Source: Mycoplasmataceae bacterium
GTDB lineage: Bacteria; Bacillota_I; Bacilli_A; Mycoplasmatales; Mycoplasmoidaceae
Assembly (NCBI GenBank): GCA_031284865.1
Contig: JAITXG010000018.1
Location: 1 to 63,686, forward strand
Reading direction: 5' to 3'
Length of the DNA stretch: 63,686 bases
The position numbers and the translations under genes were made by a program. Positions 22,847 through 33,614 of this stretch are shown in pieces (positions within the stretch are counted from its first letter, which is position 1; every line of letters begins with the position of its first letter). The notes beneath the pieces are model-generated. The model did not search any database, was not told the origin of the DNA, and was given only the letters and a program-made list of their open reading frames with translations.

Positions 22847-23793
22847 TGCGTATTACTAACTGTATTTTGGCCGTTGAGACATCGTGCGATGATACGAGTA
22901 TTGCTGTTATTAAAAACGGAAGACTATTAGCCAATGTGACTGTTTCCTCTTTGAAAGAGCACAAAAAATATGGCGGTGTTGTTCCAGAATTAGCAGCGCG
23001 TGCTCACGAAAAAAATCTTTATATAGTGGTTAATCAAATATTATCTCGAACTAAACTCAAATTAAGCGCAATCACACATGTCGCTTTTACATCCGAACCC
23101 GGTTTACCTGGATCGTTGCACATTGGTAAAATTTTTGCTAAATCACTTGCCTACTTATTACATGTTCCTTTAATACCAGTGAACCACATGATGGGTCATA
23201 CATTTTCATTTGCGATTAATTCCAAAAAGAAAATTAGTTATCCGTTCGTTGCCCTAATTGTGTCCGGAGGACACACAGCAATTTATTACTTCAAAAATTT
23301 AAAACAATATAAATTATTAAATGAGACTAAGGATGATGCTGTCGGTGAAACTTTAGATAAAATTGGTCGTGTGCTTGATTTGCAATATCCCGGTGGAATT
23401 AGTATTGATCAAATTTATAACCACAGAAAAACTTCTTTTAAGCTAATTCATCATTACTTACCTAAAGATAATTTTAGTTTCTCTGGCATTAAAACACATA
23501 TTACCAATTATGTCAACCATGAAAAGATGTGCTCTACTAGCGTAGATAAAGTCACTATTGGCAGTTCTTTGTTAAAATGAATTGTTGATGAATTAATATT
23601 GAAAATTAATTATTATGCCAAAAAATATAAATGTAATACTCTTGTTATTGGTGGTGGTGTTTCTGCTAATAAATTATTAAAGAAAGAAATTAATAAATTA
23701 CCTTTCAGTACATTTATACCTTCTCACGAATACTCCGGTGATAATGCTGCAATGATCGCCAATTACGCTTATTTAGAATTAATGAGTAAATAA
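22846..23793 (+). CDS. tsaD: tRNA threonylcarbamoyladenosine transferase
   Basis: 315-residue ASKHA-fold protein that transfers threonylcarbamoyl to A37 of ANN-decoding tRNAs together with TsaB/TsaE. Motifs: LAVETSCDDTSIAV, PELAARAHEKN, metal-binding HMMGHTFSFAI, VSGGHTAIYY, DDAVGETLDKIGR and GGVSANKLL. Start ATG overlaps the potD stop by one base. It ends one base from the metK stop. No TsaB or TsaE gene is in the window. Confidence 0.95.
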
Positions 23794-23794
23794 A

Positions 23795-24925
23795 CTATTT
23801 ACTGTTTTTGATTAAAGCGTCGACTTTATTAGTCTGCTCTCATTCAAGTTTTAAATCTGTCCGTCCAAAATGACCAAAGACTGATAAAGCATGATAAATA
23901 GGGCGATCTAATTTCAGTGTTTTTACAATGCTGTATAAATCAAAATTGAATGTCTTTGTAACTGCTTGATAAATTTTATCAATCGGCACAGAATTAGTAT
24001 CGAATGTTTCGATCAACATAGAAACAGGTTTAACAGATCCAATCGCAAAAGCCAATTGTATCTCACAACGCTTAGCAAGTCTAGCAGCAACAACATTCTT
24101 TGCAATGTATCTAGCAAAGTATGCCCCCGTACGATCAACTTTAGTGTAGTCTTTACCACTAAACGCACCGCCACCGTGGCGAGCAGCACCGCCGTATGTA
24201 TCTACAATATTTTTACGACCAGTTAAACCAGTGTCACCAACTAATCCACCAATAATAAAGTCCCCAGCATGATTTATAAAAAATTTAAAATCAGTATTAA
24301 GTTTATAACTTTTCGCTGTTGGTATCATAATTTTATTTAAGACAAAATTTTTAAAATTATCACGTTTAACTTTATCTGTATGTTGAATGGACATAATCAT
24401 CGTATCAATACGAGGGGTCGTATGAGTTCAATCAACCGTCACTTGTGACTTCATATCGTATTTTGCCCCAGGAAATTTATGTTGATCAATTAATTTAGTG
24501 GCAGTTTTTACTAAATCGTTAGCTAAGACCATCGACAATGGCATCATGCTATTGGTTTTATCAGTCGCATAACCAAATACAATTCCTTGATCTCCCGCTC
24601 CTAAAGTTTTATCACTACGGTCTACCATTCGATTAATATCTGGCGATTGCTTATTGATGTTCGCCAATATCTTAAGATCATTTTCACTATATCCTAGCGG
24701 CTTTAATACTTTTCAAGCTACTTGAACCACATCTACATAAGCTTTAGTGGTAATTTCACCACTAATAACAATTAAACCATTGCTGCCCAATACTTCACAA
24801 GCCACACGTGAATTAACATCTTGTTTTAAACATTCATCCAAAACAAGATCAGCAATCTGATCACATATTTTATCAGGATGTCCTTTACCAACTGATTCAC
24901 TTGTAAATAATTTATTGAAATTCAT
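23795..24925 (-). CDS. metK: S-adenosylmethionine synthetase
   Basis: 376-residue enzyme forming SAM from methionine and ATP. Motifs: [33 protein letters not shown], and the P-loop-like [21 protein letters not shown]. Start ATG (MNFNKLF) at 24925; TTG three codons upstream is less likely. TATAAT lies nine bases upstream of the ATG, so the message has almost no leader. It diverges from pflA, a SAM-dependent radical enzyme, across a palindrome-bearing region. Confidence 0.95.
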
Positions 24926-24934
24926 AGTTAGCAA

Positions 24935-25026
24935 ATTATAAATGTTTTTATTTAGTATTTATAAATTTATGGCGTGTCTAACTTGCACATTACATCTACA
25001 AGTTACATTATTAATGTAAGTATAAT
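24935..25026. promoter_or_regulatory. Divergent metK/pflA promoter region with two inverted repeats
   Basis: metK -10 box: minus-strand TATAAT at 24940-24935. pflA -10 box: TATAAT at 25021-25026, six bases before its ATG. Between them are AGTTACATTA (25001-25010) and TAATGTAAGT (25012-25021), a 21-base near-perfect palindrome ending on the pflA -10 box, and ACTTG (24981) paired with CAAGT (24998) across 12 bases. The palindrome occupies the -35/spacer zone of the pflA promoter, as expected of a repressor operator. No riboswitch is visible. Confidence 0.55.
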
Positions 25027-25032
25027 TAGAAC

Positions 25033-25764
25033 ATGTCAATTGTGGCTCCATATTTTAAAATTGAAACATTTGGCGCAGTCGATGGTCCTGGAGTACGTTT
25101 AGTAATTTTTTTACAGGGTTGTCCAATGCGTTGTTTATATTGCCATAATCCTGAATCATGAACAATGAATAGCAATAAAAGTATCTCTGTTGATGAAGTA
25201 ATAGCAATATATTCTAAAAATAAAACATTCTATCGTAATGGTGGCATTACTTTAAGTGGGGGTGAACCCCTCATTCATCAAGCCTTCTGCTTGGGTCTTG
25301 CTGAAATTTGCTACAAAAACAAGATCAGTTTGGCCTTAGATACATCCGGCGTTACATTTACGAAACAAAATTTATCTTTTTTTAATAAGTTATCTACTTT
25401 TCATCCTTTATGAATCGTTGATATTAAACAAATCAATCCAGCAAAACATTTAATACTCACTGGTATCAAGGCGCAAAACGAATTAAAACTAATTAAGTTC
25501 CTTGAAGAGAAACATGAACAATATTGAATGCGTCAGGTTCTATTGCGTGGTTATACTGATGACAAGAAAGATCTTACTAAGTTAGGATTATTCATAAGAA
25601 AATTGAAATACCTATCTAATTTTGAAATATTACCATATCACACATTAGGTGTTAAGAAATATCAAACACTTAAGATTCCATATAAACTAAAAGGCATAAA
25701 TGATACTACTAAAATCGATGTGCATAATGCCAAGTTGTTAATTACAACATCGAGAAAGAAATAA
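25033..25764 (+). CDS. pflA: Pyruvate formate-lyase activating enzyme (radical SAM)
   Basis: 243-residue radical SAM glycyl-radical activase. The 4Fe-4S motif [12 protein letters not shown] (C-x3-C-x2-C) is present, preceded by [31 protein letters not shown] is the SAM-binding GGE motif, and [10 protein letters not shown] and the late ILPYHTLG segment are typical. It activates an oxygen-sensitive glycyl-radical enzyme, presumably PFL; pflB is not in the window. TATAAT lies six bases before the ATG, predicting a leaderless mRNA. The MATE gene follows two bases after its stop. Confidence 0.93.
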
Positions 25765-25765
25765 T

Positions 25766-27436
25766 ATGACAGCTAGCGAACTTAGACAGAAACGTTTATT
25801 CCATGACTATCACATTCTGAAATCAGTTTTAATTGTATCGCTTCCTGCAATGGTCTTAGGATTGATGGCCGGACTATATGCTTTTGGCGACCAATTAATG
25901 ATGATAAAACTAATTCCTAATTTTTTATCATCTGATAGTATTTTTCATAACTTAAATTACCAACATTTCTTGGAATTGCAAAAGGCCTACGCACAACAAA
26001 TAACCTATTATGATACGGCTTCCATTATTCGTACAGCTGTAGCGTTTAGCGCACCAATCACTGTATTTATTAATGCGGCTGCACTACTAATGGGTAATGG
26101 AACAGCTGTTAAATATTCGCAAAACATTGGACGAAAAGATACAGTGTCTGCTGAAAAAGCATGAACATTGGGATTCTATTCCAATTTAATGTTCTCAATA
26201 TTAATCACAGTTCTTTGTTGTGGCTTGGCAATTGTCCTAGTTAATATTGAGCAAGGTAATTCGTTACAATCGGCCATTAAGAGAATTCCTGAAGGATTAA
26301 GTGCTGATGACAAACTGCTTGTAAAAAATATTTATGAAGTAGCTAGCCAGCAAATTAGAACTTTTACTTTAAACTATATTTATGTTCTTGGGTCGTGTGC
26401 TACCTTTGCCATTTATACCCAATTTTTTTCATTACTCATTATTGCTGAAGGGAAACAATTGTTTGTTGTGATCGTTGCTATTGCTTGTAATGGCTTAAAT
26501 TTATTTTTAGATTGAATATTCATCCAATATGCTCACTTAGCTATGATCGGAGGAGCCATTGCCACAGATATTGGTTGATTATTCAATACCTTGTTGTATG
26601 TTTGGTACATCTATTACTTAGAAAGACGTCGTCAAAGTAACTTACATTTAACTGCCTTAAAGCATATTAATTACAATCCTTCTAATTTTTGAGGCATCTT
26701 CTCTTTAGGGTTGCCGTCATTTCTCCGTAATCTTTCCATGGCAATTGCTGCGACAATTCAAATTAGTTTATTAATCGCTGTTGTTAACAAAGCAGGTTCT
26801 GGTGTCAATGCTGATCAATTCCAGAATATCTATGGAGCTGTAAATCCTATTTACAACTTACTTTACACTGCGGAATTTGGCATTATCAATGGAGCTAGAG
26901 TAGTATGCTCCTATAATTACGGTGCTAAAAACTACAAGAGAGTACGTTCCTCTCAATGAATTGTTAATCTTTTGTCATTAATTTATGGCGCCATTGTCTT
27001 TGGTGTGATTGGTTTTGCGTTAGCAGATCCTATTCTAGGTTTATTCAATATTAATAATAAACTACCAATTAATGAATTCAATAGCGCACATTTAATTCTG
27101 CGTATTGCCATTTTACAAATGCCGATGATTGCCATTGGAATTGGTGGAATGATGATGTTCCAAGCCACTGGCCGTTGATGACAAGCATCAATTTGCGGTT
27201 TGATGCAAGGCGTCATATGTTGTATCCCCATTTCATTCTTAGTTCAATTTATTGCAATCAGCACTCACAGCGTCACTTTGTTCTTGTGATGTCCTTTTAT
27301 GGTACTAGCAACTTCAGCCTTAGCTATGCTTACATGAAGCCTTATTTATACTAGATTACATCTATCGCCAGATATTAAAGGACGTAAATTGCGTCAGAAG
27401 TATGATCAATATCTAACTAAAATTGGAATGAAATAA
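25766..27436 (+). CDS. MATE family efflux transporter (copy 1)
   Basis: 556-residue multidrug/toxin exporter-like protein, about 12 hydrophobic helices in two halves. The N-terminal helix reads PAMVLGLMAGLYAFGDQLM, matching PGLIMAFMIAVYAFTDQIM in the second MATE (52805-54508). A polar loop (residues about 50-85 and 170-205) is inserted between helices in both. Many TGA tryptophans. Mollicute MATE proteins are often longer than the 450 residues of E. coli NorM. It overlaps the 3' end of the SRP RNA gene on the other strand by two bases. Confidence 0.85.
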
Positions 27437-27516
27437 AAAACCGTTACACACAAGAATCAAGCGTAGTGCTGCTATATTTCTATCCTGACACGATTAGCAA
27501 TCCATGTTGTAACGGC
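27435..27516 (-). ncRNA. ffs: Signal recognition particle RNA (small bacterial type)
   Basis: Read on the minus strand, a terminal stem CCGUUACA/UGUAACGG (27508-27515 with 27441-27448) encloses the SRP domain IV core: GUCAGG (27489-27484), a GAAA tetraloop closed by AUA/UAU, then AGCAGC (27473-27468). This is the conserved Ffh-binding internal loop. Length about 80 nt is right for Mollicute scRNA. The RNA ends in UUUUUU, so the terminal stem doubles as terminator. Exact ends are inferred. Confidence 0.88.
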
Positions 27517-27522
27517 TCAGTA

Positions 27523-27528
27523 ATTATA
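27523..27528 (-). promoter_or_regulatory. -10 box of the SRP RNA gene
   Basis: Minus-strand TATAAT placed six to eight bases before the predicted 5' end of the SRP RNA. A weak TTCATT stands at the -35 position. Confidence 0.6.
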
Positions 27529-27617
27529 TTTACTTTTTATATATCAATGAATATTAATATTTAAAAATCACTACAGAACTATAAAAATATAAACCTTGAT
27601 ATTTTTCTAATAAAAGA

Positions 27618-27623
27618 TATAAT
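27618..27623 (+). promoter_or_regulatory. -10 box of the nusA operon
   Basis: TATAAT at 27618-27623 predicts a transcription start near 27630, three bases before the terminator-like hairpin in the leader. No other -10 candidate lies between that hairpin and nusA. Confidence 0.6.
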
Positions 27624-27632
27624 ACATTATCA

Positions 27633-27666
27633 CAAGGGTAACCGCTAGGTTACTCTTGATTTTTTT
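27633..27666 (+). terminator. Intrinsic terminator/attenuator in the nusA leader
   Basis: CAAGGGTAACC (27633-27643) pairs with GGTTACTCTTG (27648-27658) over 11 bp (one G-U) with a four-base GCTA loop, followed by seven T. It lies downstream of the nusA -10 box and upstream of its ribosome site (AGAAGGA), so transcripts must read through it to express nusA-infB-rbfA-truB-ribF. Confidence 0.75.
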
Positions 27667-27680
27667 AGAAGGACCAAAAT

Positions 27681-29072
27681 ATGAGTACATTAAGTACAGA
27701 ATTAATTCAGCACATCAAGTTGATTGCTGATGAAAAAAAGATTCCACGTGATACAGTAGCTGAAAGCTTAAAAGATGCTATCGTGAAAGCTTATAACAAG
27801 GAATTCCCTGATACGGAGATAGAAGTAATCGTTGATATTGATCAACAGATTTTAACTGTCAACCGTTTATTGAAAGCAGTTGAACCTTATAGTGATTTAA
27901 ATGATTACACCGAAATAGCTTTAGACGATGCTAAGAAATACAATAAAGATGTTGTTGCTGGTGATATTCTCCGTTTACCAGAAGAATTGGCTAAATTAGA
28001 AAGACCAATGATCTCACATATTCTACAAGTTTTCAAACATAATATTTCTAATCAATCTAATAAAGAAATATTTAAAGAATGACAACCACGTATCGGTGAA
28101 GTTGTTTTTGCTGAAGTCGAGAAAGTTGATTCACGTAGTGGCTTTGTTACTGTTAACCTTGGCGATACATTTGGATTCTTAAGTCACCAGGAAAAAATTC
28201 CTGGTGAAATGTTAATTCCTGGACAAAAATACAACTTCTATATTAAGGATGTTAAGGAACAAACTAAAGGTTGACCTATTATTCTTTCTCGTGCAGATGC
28301 TGGCTTAGTAAAATATCTACTTAAAATTCAAATTCCTGAAATTCAGGAAAACATCATTGAGATTAAAGATATCGCTCGTATCGCTGGTTTCAAAACTAAA
28401 CTTTCAGTTGTTTCCCACCAAGGTGGTGTGGAACCAATCGGAACCATCGTTGGTCCACGTGGATCTCGCATTAATTTAATCCAAGACCAAATTCACCGTG
28501 AACACATTGAGGTAATTGAATATACTGATGATTTTACTCGTTATATTGTTAATGTTTGTTCTCCCGCTGAAATTGCTGGAGTAGCCATCATTGAGCCAGC
28601 TACCCCCGATAAACGTCGTCAAATCATTCTTGTTGCCAAAGGCGACAAATTAGCTCTACTTATTGGTAAAAAAGGTACAAATGTACGTTTAATTTCGGAA
28701 ATGTTGAAAGCCGATGTGGAAATTCGTACAATTGAAGATGCTCATGCTGGCAATTTAGAATACCAACACATTGATATGCAATCGTTACGTCAACAAACAT
28801 TCAATTCGTCATATAACAAATATCGTGTACGTGGCGATGTTTTAAGTGGTTTTGAAAAGGGTCGTTCAAGTTTCAACCGTCGATCTGATAAAAACTTCTC
28901 TAATAATCGTAATGTTGGCGATGTTAAAAATAAAAAGGAAAAATCTTCTATTCTTTCTGACTTCCAAGGAATGAATAAAGAAGATTTACTTAACGAATTA
29001 TCAAATGTTAACTCTTCCGACGATATTGCTAGCGATATCGTAGATAACTACGACGAATATAACAACAAGTAA
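27681..29072 (+). CDS. nusA: Transcription termination/antitermination factor NusA
   Basis: 463 residues: N-terminal RNA polymerase-binding domain (1-about 130), S1 domain (about 135-205, around VFAEVEKVDSRSGFVTVNLG), then KH1 and KH2 with GPRGSRINLIQ and IGKKGTNVRLI. The tail is short, basic then acidic. TGA tryptophans at EWQPR and GWPII. RimP, which normally precedes nusA, is missing here. The hairpin just upstream could let NusA set its own level, since NusA stimulates pausing at such hairpins (inference). Confidence 0.95.
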
Positions 29073-29112
29073 AATAATTTAAACAAATGACATTTTACAG
29101 AAAGGAGCCTCT

Positions 29113-30933
29113 ATGAAGCCCAACCATCATAAACGTAAAGATACAAGAGAAAATCTCGATCTTAAGTCGCAATTCAAAAAAGTTGATACTGGTATCAAGA
29201 ATGGTGTTTTCATTTTTAGTGGCCCTTTATCTGTTGAACAATTTGCCACAAAGATTCAAAAACCAGTCTCAGAAATTTTAAAATACTTTTTCATCAAAGG
29301 TAGAATGATGAACTTGAACACCATTCTTTCAGAAGAAGAAATTGGTGAATTGTGTTTAGAATACAATTACGATTTTGAGAAACGCGTTGAAGTCAATGAA
29401 ACCAATCTATTGGCCAACATCAAAGTGGAAGATGATGCTAAAAGTTTAAAACCCCGTCCACCCGTTGTAACTATTATGGGACATGTTGATCATGGTAAAA
29501 CAACTTTACTAGATTACATTCGTAAAACTCAAGTTGCTAGTGGTGAGGCTGGTGGTATTACCCAGCATATTGGTGCTTATCAAATCGAGCACGATAAAAA
29601 GAAAATAACCTTCATTGACACGCCAGGTCACGCTGCTTTCACCGAAATGCGCGCACGTGGAGCAAACATTACTGATATCGTTGTTTTAGTTGTTGCTGCT
29701 GATGACGGTATTAAACCACAAACCGAAGAGGCAATTGATCATGCAAAAGCGGCTGGCGTCCCTATTGTGGTATTCATTAACAAAATGGATAAACCTAACG
29801 TTAAACCTGACCATGTGATGTCACAATTAAGTGAAAAAGGCTTAACATCGGAAGAGTGGGGGGGAACAACCATTACTTTGAAAGGTTCAGCCTTAAAAGG
29901 TCAGGGCGTTCCAAAATTATTAGAAGCTATTTTAACTATTGCTGAAATGAACGAATATAAGGCCAACCCTAGTCGATTAGCAATGGGGGTTGTGATAGAG
30001 TCAAACATGGATAAAGGTTTTGGTCCGGTTGCTACTGTTTTAATCAAAAACGGAACATTAACTAAAGGTGATTTCATTATCGTTGGTAGTGCTTACGGGC
30101 GTATTCGTGCCATGTTTGATGAAAATTCTAAAGAAGTGTTGATTGCTTATCCTTCCCAACCAGTAAAAATTACTGGTTTATCAGAAACACCAAGTGCTGG
30201 TGAATATTTTGTCGTGAGCACAAACGAAAGAGATATTAAAGAAATTGCTAAGAAGATTAAAGTGCATAATACCTCCATGTCATATAACAATGATGTTTCG
30301 TTGGATAATGAAGAAGGTATTAAGCGTTTTAACATTATTTTAAAAACTGATGTCCATGGCTCATTAGAAGCAATCAAAAATATGTTGGGCAAAACTGATA
30401 TCAAGGGGACTAAATTATCATTAATAAGAACGGCTGTTGGTGGTATTAGCGAATCTGATATCCAATTAGCGAAGGCTTCTAATGCTATCATTATTGGTTT
30501 TAATGTCAAGCCAGTTCGCGCAATTAAAGATTTAGCTGATAACCAAAAAGTACAAATCTTATTCTTTAACATCATTTATAAACTTAATGAAGATATCGAA
30601 AAAATGTTACTGGGTACTCTAGATCCAGTACTGGTTGAAAAAGAAATGGGAGAAGCCATCGTTCAACAGCTATGACGACACTCTGCCATTGGAGTTATTG
30701 CTGGTTGTTTGGTACAAAGTGGTGAAATTAGTCGTAATGATAATGCACGTCTTTTACGGGATGGCGTTGTTATATTTAATACTAAAGTAGGATCACTCAA
30801 ACGTTTAAAAGAAGTCGTTAACAAAGTTGCTACTGGTATCGAATGCGGTATAACTTTAGAGAATTTCAATGATTTAAAAGTAGGCGATATCGTGCAAGCT
30901 TACCGTATTATAGAAACTAAGCAAGGAGCATAG
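29113..30933 (+). CDS. infB: Translation initiation factor IF-2
   Basis: 606-residue GTPase that brings initiator tRNA to the 30S subunit. A short N-terminal region precedes G1 [10 protein letters not shown]2 [10 protein letters not shown]3 DTPGHAAF, G4 NKMDKP, and domains II-IV with a single TGA tryptophan (QQLWRHSAIG). The long variable N-terminus of other bacteria is absent, as in other Mollicutes. Ribosome site GGAG before ATG 29113. ylxR, often found between nusA and infB, is absent. Confidence 0.96.
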
Positions 30934-30935
30934 TT

Positions 30936-31268
30936 ATGAATCGTAAAATCGAACGAATTGAATCGGAAATTCTAAATATTTTAAACCATACTTTGATTCA
31001 CGATATCTATGATGAATATATTAAAAAAGTTTCTTTTACTGCGGTTCATTTAACTAGTGATTTATCCACCGCCTATGTCTATGTTGATACTTATGATCGC
31101 AGCGAAATTGATCAAAAAATTGATAAGTTAATGATTGCAAAAAGTGTCTTCAAAAATGCTATGGCTAAGGCAATGCAGATTAGAAAAATACCGGATCTTA
31201 AGTTTCTAAAAGACGAAACTATAGACAATTCATTGAAAATTGATAAAATATTGGATAAAATTAAATAA
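30936..31268 (+). CDS. rbfA: Ribosome-binding factor A
   Basis: 110-residue KH-like protein for late 16S rRNA maturation. N-terminus NRKIERIESEILNILNHTL and the segment VHLTSDLSTAYVYVDTY are typical, as is ALRIRKIPDL-like AMQIRKIPDLKFL at the end. It begins two bases after the infB stop, the usual order. Confidence 0.92.
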   Translation: MNRKIERIESEILNILNHTLIHDIYDEYIKKVSFTAVHLTSDLSTAYVYVDTYDRSEIDQKIDKLMIAKSVFKNAMAKAMQIRKIPDLKFLKDETIDNSLKIDKILDKIK

Positions 31269-31272
31269 TACT

Positions 31273-32100
31273 ATGAGCGATACTAATAAAAAAGAGACAC
31301 TGGGCAACCAGAATCAATCAGATGATCGAGGCATCAAAATTGACTTTAAACCTTCGGGTGATAAGGTTGATCCTTTTGTTGTCAAGAAAAGTTCTGAGCA
31401 AATCAGAATTGAAGCTAATAATACTTACAACGATAATGATGGGACCGATATTAATGCTGCTAACCTAGGTGTCTTTGGTGATGATGCTACAGCTGGCGAC
31501 TCATTCGCCCCTACTCAAACAATTACGCCAGCTACAGAAGCCGAGAAAAACATGAACACTAGTGAAATACAAATGTTATCAGCTATTGAAGCTAAAAAAG
31601 AAAAAGATGATTCAACGGTAGATAAACGCCACAAAAATACTAAAATTGATTTTGAAAAATTTGAACGAACCAAACAATCCAAATCAACTGGTAACGGTTT
31701 AGGTGTTAAATTTGATATCTGATTAAGAACTCCTAAAAAATTATTATTAATTTGACTGGTCGCAATCGCTACAATTATTGTTATTCTTGCTGTACAGATA
31801 ACATTAGTCATACTTAATACCAAAGTTATTAAATTAGGTGGCGGTCACGGCATGATTTCGTGGCCACCAGTCCACCATTGTGGTATTGCTGGTAATGTTT
31901 TTAGTTATATTTCTATTTTTGCTACAACTCCTACCTTCTTATTCTTATTAACATCTTGGGTAATTGGAATCAACGGCGTATATCGTTCACGTGTTTTCCA
32001 TACATTTTTGTGAAGTTTAATTTTTGTTGCCTTGATCAGTATGATCTTGAGCTGTGTTCTTTCCGGTATTGATTTATATTGATATTACAACTGACATTAA
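31273..32100 (+). CDS. Uncharacterised membrane protein in the infB-truB operon
   Basis: 275 residues. The first 150 are hydrophilic, low in complexity, and contain three short KIDF-like motifs (IKIDFKPSG, TKIDFEKFER, GVKFDI). The remainder has three hydrophobic helices (about 160-185, 205-230, 240-265) and ends WYYNWH with TGA tryptophans. I recognise no family. It starts four bases after rbfA and its stop overlaps the truB ATG by one base, so it is expressed with translation and ribosome-maturation genes. It could be a cytoplasmic tether bound to the membrane, but this is only a guess from layout. Confidence 0.7.
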
Positions 32101-32756
32101 TGCAATATCCCAATTTATTAATCGTTAATAAACCAAAAGGTTTTACATCTAATGACATTGTGCAAATGATCAAAAAACATTTCCATTATCAAAAAGTAGG
32201 ACACGGTGGCACATTAGATCCTAATGCCACCGGTGTATTGGTCATTGGTATTAATGAAGGGACTAAAGCCCTGCATGGTTTAACTAATGATCATAAGCAG
32301 TACATTGCTGAAGTTAAATTCGGGGCAAGTACTGATACCTATGATGTCGAAGGAAAAATCACCAAGCACGCTTCATTTGAACATATTAAATTGGAAGACA
32401 TCCGCTCAATTTTTGAACGATTGAAAAAAGAAGGATACCAACAAACTCCCCCTATTTACTCAGCTATTAAAATTAAAGGAAAAAAGTTGTATGACTATGC
32501 CCGTCAGCAACAAACAGTGGAAATTATTCCCCGTGCGACCCAAATATTAGATTATGAAATAAAAGAATTTCATGACGGTTCATTGACAATTAAGATAGAT
32601 GTACCCAAGGGCTTTTATGTTCGCAGTTTAGCTCACGATTTAGGTGTTTGATTAAACTCCGCTGCCTTTTTAAATAATTTAATCAGAACTAGAAGTGGAC
32701 AATTTGAAATTACCCAGGCTGTCGATTTCGCTGAATTAATGAAAACATCAGTTTAG
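32100..32756 (+). CDS. truB: tRNA pseudouridine(55) synthase
   Basis: 218-residue enzyme that makes pseudouridine 55 in the T-loop of tRNAs. The catalytic motif GGTLDPNATGVL is present with the aspartate, and NKPKGFTSND and the KGFYVRSLAHDLG region are typical. It lacks the C-terminal PUA domain of E. coli TruB (314 residues), as in other reduced genomes. ATG 32100 is chosen as it overlaps the previous stop (TAATG). Confidence 0.94.
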
Positions 32757-32765
32757 AATAATAGT

Positions 32766-33614
32766 ATGGCACAAATCACTTTCATCCATCAATGCTATAA
32801 GAAATTTTCGCCCTTGCCACTGGTAATAGGCTTCTTTGACGGTTTACACCGTGGTCATTCAGCTTTATTCAAACAAGTTAACAAAAATAAATTTAATATC
32901 TTGACATTTATCAATGTTCCTTCAAAGAATAAAGATTTTATTTACAGTGCTGATACACGTCTGGAAGACCTAAAAACAATGTCTCCCCAGCATATTTTTG
33001 TTTTGGACCTAAAAAATAATAATATGCCAATGTCCCAGTTTATTGTTTTTCTCCGAAAGGTTGTGAACCCTAGTTGTATTTATGTGGGTAGTAATTTTCG
33101 CTTTGGCAAAAATCGTTTAGGCAATATAAATGAATTAAAGCAAGACTTAAAAACGATTATCATTAATGTTATTAATAAATATAGCACTAGCGATATTAAG
33201 ACGTTATTAAGTAAGGGTGATTTATTGAATGCCAACAAGATGTTATTACAACCTTATCACCTAACCGGCAAGGTAATTAAAGGTAATCAATATGGTAGAG
33301 TCTTAGGTTTTAAAACAGCCAATGTTTACAATGACGAACACACACTAAATATCAAAGCTGGTATATACGCCGGATATGTATTCATAAAGAATCATAAATA
33401 TCCAGCCGCAATCTTTGTTCATGCTAACAACCCTAAAGGTCAATTATTTGAAGCGCACTTGCTTAATGGATTCAATACCAATATTTACAATAAAACCATC
33501 ACGATTGAACCAACTAAATTTATAAAAGTTCAACAAAAAACCAATTCTTTTAAAGAATTACAAACCGTTATTTGTAAAAGCGTTAAACAAGTTAGTAAGA
33601 TTTTAAAGGTTTAG
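32766..33614 (+). CDS. ribF: Riboflavin kinase/FAD synthetase
   Basis: 282-residue bifunctional enzyme making FMN and FAD. The N-terminal nucleotidyltransferase domain has GFFDGLHRGHSALF (H-x-G-H) and VGSNFRFGKNRLG; the C-terminal kinase domain has GNQYGRVLGFKTANV. TruB-RibF is a common operon pair. No flavin riboswitch or riboflavin synthesis genes are in view, so the riboflavin must be taken up. Its 3' end overlaps the convergent HIT gene by 23 bases. Confidence 0.94.
   Translation: MAQITFIHQCYKKFSPLPLVIGFFDGLHRGHSALFKQVNKNKFNILTFINVPSKNKDFIYSADTRLEDLKTMSPQHIFVLDLKNNNMPMSQFIVFLRKVVNPSCIYVGSNFRFGKNRLGNINELKQDLKTIIINVINKYSTSDIKTLLSKGDLLNANKMLLQPYHLTGKVIKGNQYGRVLGFKTANVYNDEHTLNIKAGIYAGYVFIKNHKYPAAIFVHANNPKGQLFEAHLLNGFNTNIYNKTITIEPTKFIKVQQKTNSFKELQTVICKSVKQVSKILKV

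Noticed and set aside
27441-27515. Terminator of the MATE gene at 27441-27515
   Set aside because: The 8-bp stem encloses about 60 bases and has no T-run on the plus strand; on the minus strand it is the SRP RNA with a U-run.
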